Shown here piece after piece: positions 35,720 through 40,752 of a stretch of DNA of 40,752 nt. The translations under genes were made by a program, and so were the position numbers. This stretch comes from Clostridia bacterium (GTDB lineage: Bacteria > Bacillota > Clostridia > TANB77 > CAG-508), in NCBI GenBank assembly GCA_022791395.1, contig JAAVZA010000042.1, positions 1-40,752 of the forward strand. Reading direction: 5' to 3'. Position 1 is the first letter of the stretch; the number at the start of each line of letters is the position of its first letter. The notes under the pieces are model-generated. The model had not been told where the DNA came from. It did no database searches and worked only from the letters and a program-made list of their open reading frames with translations.

Positions 35720-36319
35720 ATGTCATATTATTCACCATCAATAGAAAAATTAGTAGAGAGCTTTGAAAAGTTACCTAGTATAGGACATAAAACAGCAGTA
35801 AGATTAGCATTCCATATGTTAGATGCAACTGAGGAAGAAACAAATGAGTTTGTAAAATCAATACTAGATGCAAAACAAAATTTAAAATATTGCTCTAAAT
35901 GTTATAACATATCAGATACAGATCCATGTATAATTTGTGCAAATCCCAAAAGAGATGAAAGTGTAATATGTGTTGTAGAAGATGTTAAAGATATAATTGC
36001 AATGGAAAAAACACATGAATTTAAAGGTGTATACCATGTATTACATGGTTCAATTTCTCCAATGAATGGGATAGGGCCAGATGATATAAAATTAAAAGAA
36101 TTATTATCCAGATTAAATCCAGAGATTGTAAAGGAATTGATACTTGCAACAAATCCAAGAGTAGAAGGGGAAGCAACAGCAATGTATATTTCAAAACTTG
36201 TAAAACCACTTGGAATAAAAGTAACAAGAATAGCACATGGAATTCCAGTTGGAGGAGATCTAGAATACACAGATGAAGTAACTCTTACAAAAGCCTTAGA
36301 AGGAAGAAGAGAATTATAG
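35720..36319 (+). CDS. recR: Recombination protein RecR
   Basis: A 199-residue protein that helps RecO load RecA at gaps. [19 protein letters not shown] near residue 15 is the helix-hairpin-helix. The zinc finger [16 protein letters not shown] spans about 57-72. [14 protein letters not shown] starts the Toprim domain, and [16 protein letters not shown] near 140 and [16 protein letters not shown] near 175 complete it. It follows ybaB with GGAG. Confidence 0.96.
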   Translation: MSYYSPSIEKLVESFEKLPSIGHKTAVRLAFHMLDATEEETNEFVKSILDAKQNLKYCSKCYNISDTDPCIICANPKRDESVICVVEDVKDIIAMEKTHEFKGVYHVLHGSISPMNGIGPDDIKLKELLSRLNPEIVKELILATNPRVEGEATAMYISKLVKPLGIKVTRIAHGIPVGGDLEYTDEVTLTKALEGRREL

Positions 36320-36329
36320 GTAAAATATA

Positions 36330-36366
36330 AAAATAATACTATAGAAATGATATAGTATTATTTTTT
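36330..36366. terminator. Terminator after recR
   Basis: ATAATACTATA pairs with TATAGTATTAT, then T-run. It ends within the 3' codons of the convergent small gene. Confidence 0.8.
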
Positions 36367-36555
36367 TGAACCAATATTATTGCTAGGAATAGGACTACTA
36401 CTAGAAATAATACCTAAATTATCACCTACAGCAGAGAAAAAACTAGCAAGTCTAGCAATTTCTTCTTGACTTAGTCCTTGACTAATCATAACTGCGAAAA
36501 ATCCAGCAAGTGCAATTAATTCTGTACTAGAAGCATTGTCTAATAAACCATTCAA
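36358..36555 (-). CDS. Small DUF6774-like protein
   Basis: A 65-residue protein. GGGGGGAT precedes the ATG. The amphipathic core (ELIALAGFFAVMISQGLSQE, then IARLASFFSAVGDNLGIIS) resembles the short Firmicutes domain DUF6774, recalled from memory rather than searched. The Ser/Pro-rich tail (SSSSPIPSNNIGSKK) lies in the terminator region. It has no membrane-length hydrophobic segment. Function unknown. Confidence 0.55.
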   Translation of the reverse strand: MNGLLDNASSTELIALAGFFAVMISQGLSQEEIARLASFFSAVGDNLGIISSSSPIPSNNIGSKK

Positions 36556-36611
36556 AAAAATATCCCCCCATAGTACTAATATATGATATATGATACATTT
36601 TAGTTAAGGCA

Positions 36612-36640
36612 TTGACAATTGTTTGAATAAAATATAAAAT
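36612..36640 (+). promoter_or_regulatory. Sigma-A promoter of the 36671 gene
   Basis: TTGACA (36612-36617), 17 bases, TAAAAT (36635-36640). Confidence 0.75.
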
Positions 36641-36670
36641 ATTTACATAAGACATGAAGGAGGGCGTTTT

Positions 36671-36961
36671 ATGTTTAAAATCATTTTGGATTACGCTAAA
36701 TTAGCGAGATACAAAAAGAAGAAGGTGCAGGAGGAAAATCCTCAAATGCCTGAAATCACAATGGTAGTAGGCCAGAAGCTCTATTTACAGAGAAATGTCA
36801 TTTATAACTGGCGGATAGAGGAAGAGTTGGAGGATATTTGCACTCTTACTTTCGACTTCAAGCCTGCCGAAAAATGGCATAATATGGCCTGTGGATATTC
36901 CTGTTACCAGTTTCAAAGAAATGCCGACGGAAGAGCCATGTTAGTACGGATTTCCGAGTAA
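36671..36961 (+). CDS. Small orphan protein with atypical base composition
   Basis: A 96-residue protein of unknown function. GAAGGAGGG precedes the ATG, and the region before the start (GGAGGGCGTTTT) closely resembles that of the 30060 gene (GGAGGGTGTTTT). It is a basic helix (LDYAKLARYKKKKVQEE) followed by a Trp/Cys-containing part (NWRIEEELEDICTLTFDF, KWHNMACGYSCYQFQ). Codon use is GC-richer than neighbours. Two in-frame CGG codons (36812-36814 and 36947-36949) are read as Arg; the +1 frame after the first stops at once. It has its own promoter and a perfect GC-rich hairpin. Confidence 0.65.
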   Translation: MFKIILDYAKLARYKKKKVQEENPQMPEITMVVGQKLYLQRNVIYNWRIEEELEDICTLTFDFKPAEKWHNMACGYSCYQFQRNADGRAMLVRISE

Positions 36962-36964
36962 TGA

Positions 36965-37000
36965 AACACCAGCGGGATGTGAAAACATCCCGCTGGTGTT
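36965..37000. terminator. Strong hairpin after the 36671 gene
   Basis: A perfect 16-bp stem (AACACCAGCGGGATGT and complement) with GAAA loop. The convergent glycosyltransferase stop codon (36999-37001) lies on its edge. The following T-run is weak. Confidence 0.75.
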
Positions 37001-38126
37001 ACTTAAATACAATTTCACAAATATCTTTACAAGAATTCTTCTTAGCTAGAAGACGCGCATTTACTTTCATTTCTTGCATCTTTTCAGGAGAACTAAATAA
37101 TTTTTCTAAAACATCTTTTGCATTATCGTTTTTCTTAATCCAAATAGCAACTTTCTTTTCTTCCAAAAATGTAGCATTTTCTTCCTCTTGACCAGGAATT
37201 GGGTTAATAACGATAATTGGTAAACCGTGATGCTAAGCTTTCAGAAGTAGTAAGCCCGCCAGGCTTTGTAATAACTAAGTCTGCAATACTCATAAGTTCA
37301 GGAATTTTTGTAGTATAATCTAGTACTTTAATAGATTCTTCTTTATGCTCTTTTTCTACTAAATATTCAAAACTACGTTTCATTTTTTCATTTCTTCCAG
37401 AAATTGCTACAACTTGAATATTATCAAAATCATTTGCTAATGTATGTAATAAATCATAAGTTTTTGATTTACCAAGGCCAAATTCTCCGACCAGCAAAAA
37501 ATAAAATAGTTTTTTTATTTTCTTGTAGCCCAAAGTCTTTTAATATATCTAATTTATTATAATGTTTTAAAAATCTATTTGAAAGAGGAATACCAGTAGC
37601 AAAAATTTTATTTTCATCAATTCCTTTTTCTGTTAAGGCTTTTTTCATACCATCATGTGCAACAAAAAAATAATCTACTAGGTCAAAATTAACCAGCCAT
37701 TGGTCATGTGGAGCATAATCAGTCATTATAGTGGCAATTTTACAATCAATTTTGCCAGCTTTTTTTAAAACAGTACACATTTGTGAGCCAAAAGGATGTG
37801 TAGAAATAACAATATCAGGTTTAAATTCTTGTAATAGTTTATTAAGTTTAAGAGCCATAACTTTATTAGAAGCATTACTAATATGTGCAATAGGGCCACT
37901 CCCGAGCTTTAGCATAAATTTTTCCCCAAGCCCAAGGAATATTTTTTGCCATTTCATTATAAGCAGTAGTAGTAATTTTTTCTACAGTTTTATTAACATA
38001 TTTCATACAATCCACTAAATTAACTTCTATATCTTTATAATTATCTTCTAAATATTCTTTAATAGAACGAGCAGCAGATAAATGTCCACCACCATAAGCA
38101 GCGTAAAAAATTAAAACTTTTTTCAT
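36999..38126 (-). CDS. Diacylglycerol glucosyltransferase-like enzyme (MGDG synthase/UgtP family), three CGG +1 sites
   Basis: Joining four pieces through CGG at 37902, 37487 and 37225 gives 374 residues of a GT28-type membrane-lipid glycosyltransferase. FYAAYGGGHLSAARSIKEYL near residue 7 is the MGDG-synthase N-terminus. The restored GSGPIAHISNASNK near 75 and FFAGGEFGLGKSKTYDLL near 228 follow. The nucleotide-sugar site is ITKPGGLTTSESLASGLPII near 315, with NPIPGQEEENA after it. It probably adds glucose from UDP-glucose to diacylglycerol, linking to the UDP-sugar and fatty-acid genes in the window. GGAGG precedes the ATG. Confidence 0.9.
37225..37227 (-). other. CGG +1 site 11 (glycosyltransferase, third)
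   Basis: Context TCA-CGG-TTT. Reading GGT gives LASGLPIIVINPIPGQE, the conserved donor-binding region; without it the enzyme lacks its C-terminus. Confidence 0.92.
37487..37489 (-). other. CGG +1 site 12 (glycosyltransferase, second)
   Basis: Context GGT-CGG-AGA. Reading GGA gives FFAGGEFGLGKS. Confidence 0.88.
37902..37904 (-). other. CGG +1 site 13 (glycosyltransferase, first)
   Basis: Context GCT-CGG-GAG. Reading GGG gives AKAGSGPIAHIS; the only site whose fourth base is G. Confidence 0.88.
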
Positions 38127-38330
38127 AAAAAACCTCCATTTAGAGTTATAAATATTTTGTAAAACTATTTAAATTTTTATCATATTAAAATTTTATCAAA
38201 AATTTTAAAAAATTAGAATATTTTATGAAAAAAAATACAAACTAATTGTAAATATTCAGTCTATAAAATTGTAATAGTGAAAAATTAATACAAAAAGTAC
38301 AAAATTCTTTGAATTTTAAGGAGGTAAATA
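38127..38330. other. Gap between the glycosyltransferase and sleB
   Basis: About 200 AT-rich bases between divergent genes. Neither a convincing sigma-A nor a sigma-G promoter could be fixed by eye. Confidence 0.4.
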
Positions 38331-38808
38331 ATGAAAGAAATATTAAAAATTCTTACTATTATAATATTATTAATATCTACAATAGTAGGAATAATTATAT
38401 TTATAGATATTAGTAATAAAAATAAAGTATATGCTGCAAGCAATGGTTCTACAAATGATTTACAATTGATGGCAAGAGCTATAAATGGAGAAGCTAGAGG
38501 AGAACCATATGAAGGACAAGTAGCAGTTCGGAGCAGTAATATTAAATCGTGTAAAGGATTCAAAATTTCCTAATACTATAGCAGGTGTAATATATGAAAA
38601 AGGTGCATTTACTGCAGTAGCAGATGGTCAAATAAATGTACCTATAAAAGAAGGATCAACAGTCCTAAAGGCAGCGCAGGATGCAATGAATGGATGGGAT
38701 CCAACCAATGGATGTATTTATTACTTTAATCCTGACACTGCAACAAACAAATGGATATGGTCAAGACCACTTGTTAAAAAAATAGGAAAACATAGATTTT
38801 GTAAATAG
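38331..38808 (+). CDS. sleB: Spore cortex-lytic/cell wall hydrolase SleB-like, with a CGG +1 site
   Basis: Skipping the C of CGG at 38529 gives 158 residues: an N-terminal membrane/signal segment (IIILLISTIVGIIIFIDI near 10) and a SleB catalytic domain. LMARAINGEARGEPYEGQVA near residue 47 contains the catalytic Glu, then AVILNRVKDSKFPNTIAGVI, GWDPTNGCIYYFNP near 122 and KKIGKHRF at the end. There is no N-terminal peptidoglycan-binding repeat as in Bacillus SleB. ypeB follows 20 bases later, the usual partner, so the germination role is well supported. AAGGAGG precedes the ATG. Confidence 0.9.
38529..38531 (+). other. CGG +1 site 14 (sleB)
   Basis: Context GTT-CGG-AGC. Reading GGA gives QVAVGAVILNRV, a near-invariant SleB motif; the zero frame ends at 38573. 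Confidence 0.92.
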
Positions 38809-38828
38809 AGAAGAAAGGAAGAAAAAGT

Positions 38829-40214
38829 ATGAATTTAAGAGAAAAAGTGACAGATTGGAAAAACAGATTAAAGGATAGGCATATGCTTAGTGTGATAGTA
38901 ATATTAGGAGCAATTGTTGTAGGATTTGGAGTGTTTACTTATAAAAGGGAACAAACTATTAAACAATTATCAGAAAACTCATACAATATGGCATTTTTTG
39001 AGCTAGTAGACTATGTGCAAAATGTAGAAGCATATCTTGCAAAATCCTTGATATCTACTACACCAGAACATGGAGCACAAACTTTGACACATCTTTGGAG
39101 GGAAGCTGGACTTGCCCAAAGTTATTTATCATCACTTCCAATAGAAAGTGTGGAATTAGAAAATACTTCTAAATTCTTAAATCAAGTAAGTGATTATAGT
39201 TATACCTTATCAAGAAAAAATATATATAATGAGGCATTAACAGAAGAAGATTTAAATAATCTTACAAATTTACACAATTATAGTGTAGAATTAAAAAACA
39301 CACTAACTCAATTATCAAGCGATATGAATGAAGGAAGAATATCTTGGGGAGAATTAACTAAAAAAGGAAATGTAGCATTTGCACAACAAGTAAGTAATAT
39401 TTCAAAAGACAGTTTTTCAAACCTTGAAGAAAATTTTCATGAATATTCAGGATTAATATATGATGGAGCATATTCGGAACATATGACGAATCCAGAGAGA
39501 GTTGGATTAACTGGTGAAGAGATAGATGAAGAAAAAGCCAAACAAATTGCTAAAGAATATTTTGGGGAAGAAAGAATAGAAGAAATAACATCAAATGGAT
39601 TTTCAGAAAATGGAAATATACCTTCATATGATTTATATGTAAAACTAAAAAATGAAGAAAATGATGCTACTATATCAATTTCAAAAAAAGGTGGACATAT
39701 AGTATTTGCAAATTATAATAGAGAGGTACAAGCAGAATCAATTTCTACTGAACAAGCAAATGAAATAGGAAAAAATTTCTTAAATCAAAAAGGATTTCCA
39801 AACATGAAAGAAACTTATTATTTAAAACAACAAGGAATTGTAACAATAAACTATGCTTATAATCAAAATGATGTAACAGTATACTCGGATTTAATAAAAC
39901 TAAAAGTAGCATTAGATAATGGAGAAGTATTAGGAATAGAAACTACAGGATATTTAAACTCACATAAAGAAAGAGATATTCAAGGTGCAACAATAACTAA
40001 AGAAGAAGCAAAGAAAACCTTAAATAAAAATTTAGAAATAAAAAGTGAAAGTTTAGCAATAATCCCAACAGAATTTAAAACAGAGCTATTATGCTGGGAA
40101 TTTAAAGGAACAGTAGATGGATCAGATTTTTTAGTATATATAAATGCTGAAAATGGAAGAGAAGAAGATATATTACTAATTCAAAATACACCAGATGGAA
40201 CTTTAACTATGTAA
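38829..40214 (+). CDS. ypeB: Germination protein YpeB
   Basis: A 461-residue protein required to stabilise SleB in the spore. An N-terminal membrane segment (MLSVIVILGAIVVGFGVFTY near residue 19) is followed by an alpha-helical region (SENSYNMAFFELVDYVQNVE near 49) and repeated PepSY-like domains after about residue 230 (AKQIAKEYFG, ANEIGKNFLNQKGFP, KEEAKKTLNKNLEIK). The length matches the family. It is co-transcribed with sleB. No CGG codon occurs in it, unlike its partner gene. Confidence 0.95.
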   Translation: MNLREKVTDWKNRLKDRHMLSVIVILGAIVVGFGVFTYKREQTIKQLSENSYNMAFFELVDYVQNVEAYLAKSLISTTPEHGAQTLTHLWREAGLAQSYLSSLPIESVELENTSKFLNQVSDYSYTLSRKNIYNEALTEEDLNNLTNLHNYSVELKNTLTQLSSDMNEGRISWGELTKKGNVAFAQQVSNISKDSFSNLEENFHEYSGLIYDGAYSEHMTNPERVGLTGEEIDEEKAKQIAKEYFGEERIEEITSNGFSENGNIPSYDLYVKLKNEENDATISISKKGGHIVFANYNREVQAESISTEQANEIGKNFLNQKGFPNMKETYYLKQQGIVTINYAYNQNDVTVYSDLIKLKVALDNGEVLGIETTGYLNSHKERDIQGATITKEEAKKTLNKNLEIKSESLAIIPTEFKTELLCWEFKGTVDGSDFLVYINAENGREEDILLIQNTPDGTLTM

Positions 40215-40394
40215 TATAAAAATCTTTAATAATTTCAAATTTATGTTAAAAATCCAAAAATTATCACGTTTAAAAACTAAAATTCGACATATAATACTTT
40301 TATGAAAATATTTAATAATTAAAAAACATCAATTACTTTGATATGAATTAAAGAATTAAAAAGTATTTTCTATGAATCAAGGGAGGTATTTATT
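40215..40394. other. Intergenic region before the SASP gene
   Basis: TATAAT at 40290-40295 overlaps TTCGACA (40283-40289), the reverse of a Spo0A-box core, but no good -35 element is present. The expected sigma-G promoter was not clearly found. Confidence 0.35.
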
Positions 40395-40571
40395 ATGTCC
40401 AGAAATTCAAAATTAATCTCTAACAACTTAAGAGAAGAAATAGCAAAAGAATTAGGTGTATATGAACAAGTAAAAAAAGATGGAGGAAGTTGGGCAAACG
40501 TTTCTTCAAAGGACTGTGGTAATATAGTAACAAAAGCAATAGAAATAGCAAATAGAAGTGTAGAGAAATAG
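40395..40571 (+). CDS. sspF: Small acid-soluble spore protein, SspF-like alpha/beta type
   Basis: A 58-residue DNA-binding spore protein that protects forespore DNA. LREEIAKELGVYEQVKKDGG is the N-terminal half and SWANVSSKDCGNIVTKAIEI the C-terminal half, the pattern of SspF-type proteins (SSKDCGN in place of the classical SRxxGxxGG). GGGAGG precedes the ATG. It is monocistronic, with a strong terminator. The normal regulator would be sigma-G in the forespore. Confidence 0.85.
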   Translation: MSRNSKLISNNLREEIAKELGVYEQVKKDGGSWANVSSKDCGNIVTKAIEIANRSVEK

Positions 40572-40578
40572 TAATTAA

Positions 40579-40616
40579 AAATAACAGAAAAGAAATTAAT
40601 TTCTTTTCTGTTATTT
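40579..40616 (+). terminator. Terminator after the SASP gene
   Basis: A perfect 18-bp stem (AAATAACAGAAAAGAAAT and its complement) with a TA loop, ending in TTT. Confidence 0.85.
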
Positions 40617-40752
40617 ACAATATATGAATAAATGGTATAATATTGATATCTTAATTAAATCAAAACATAATAGAAAGCAAAAAATTATTTCAAAAAGTAA
40701 AAAAATAATACATTTTTAGTAACACAAAAAATTTCAATGTTATTTTTATATA
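40617..40752. other. Gene-free end of window
   Basis: About 135 AT-rich bases in which I see no gene or clear signal. Confidence 0.5.

Noticed and set aside
36961..37191. 76-codon plus-strand open frame
   Set aside because: It lies antisense to the C-terminal part of the glycosyltransferase, which the shifted frame accounts for fully.

Overview
The window is very AT-rich bacterial DNA from a spore-forming member of the Clostridia, probably an uncultured gut lineage. The evidence is spoIIR, spoIVFB, yyaC, sleB/ypeB and an SspF-type small acid-soluble spore protein, plus Firmicutes gene order such as tadA - tRNA-Ser - SRP RNA - dnaX - ybaB - recR. No CRISPR array, insertion sequence or prophage is visible.

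Layout. 1-2.8 kb: end of a LysR regulator, an unrecognised protein and a histidine phosphatase. 2.9-4.8 kb: a coiled-coil protein, tRNA-Pro, and rplU-rpmA with an L21 leader. 4.9-9.1 kb: a sporulation cluster (yyaC, a LytM/SpoIVFA-like protein, spoIVFB) and a pilin-like GLUG protein. 9.2-10.2 kb: tRNA-Arg(ACG), a small orphan gene behind a switch-like leader, and an RNA element ending in a terminator. 10.3-20.3 kb: a fatty-acid synthesis operon (acyl-CoA synthetase, birA, fabD, fabG, fabF, accB, fabZ, accC, accD, accA, fabI). 20.3-25.5 kb, minus strand: a FAD/Rieske oxidoreductase, rlmH, yycJ, murA, spoIIR. 25.7-29.6 kb: a MEDS-like protein, a UDP-sugar pyrophosphorylase and a phosphoglucomutase. 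29.7-32.8 kb: two small orphan genes, a TtcA-like enzyme, tRNA-Arg(CCT), hicAB, tadA and tRNA-Ser(CGA). 32.8-36.6 kb: a membrane protein, SRP RNA, dnaX-ybaB-recR. 36.6-40.75 kb: an orphan gene, a diacylglycerol glycosyltransferase, sleB-ypeB and an SASP.

The main discovery candidate concerns decoding. Nine recognisable genes are broken in the ordinary reading frame at 14 positions. At every one the zero-frame codon is CGG, and skipping its C (reading GGN, glycine) restores the full-length family protein. The genes include accC, accA and murA, which should be indispensable. In the recognisable genes I found no in-frame CGG that is read as ordinary arginine, while CGA, CGC, CGT and AGR are used normally. 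The simplest biological reading is that CGG, or the quadruplet CGGN, is a +1 frameshift signal decoded as glycine in this organism. A systematic sequencing error is the main alternative. tRNA-Arg(ACG) and TadA, both present, explain decoding of CGT/CGC/CGA but not CGG. The only unshifted in-frame CGG codons (five) lie in four small orphan genes, three of them with clearly GC-richer codon use, which look foreign.

The genes serve cell-envelope construction (fatty acids, peptidoglycan precursor, nucleotide sugars, glycolipid), sporulation and germination, and translation and replication housekeeping. Several leaders show RNA-level control: two hairpins that can hide a ribosome binding site, an attenuator-like RNA before the fatty-acid operon, and a terminator that contains the ribosome binding site of the SpoIVFA-like gene.
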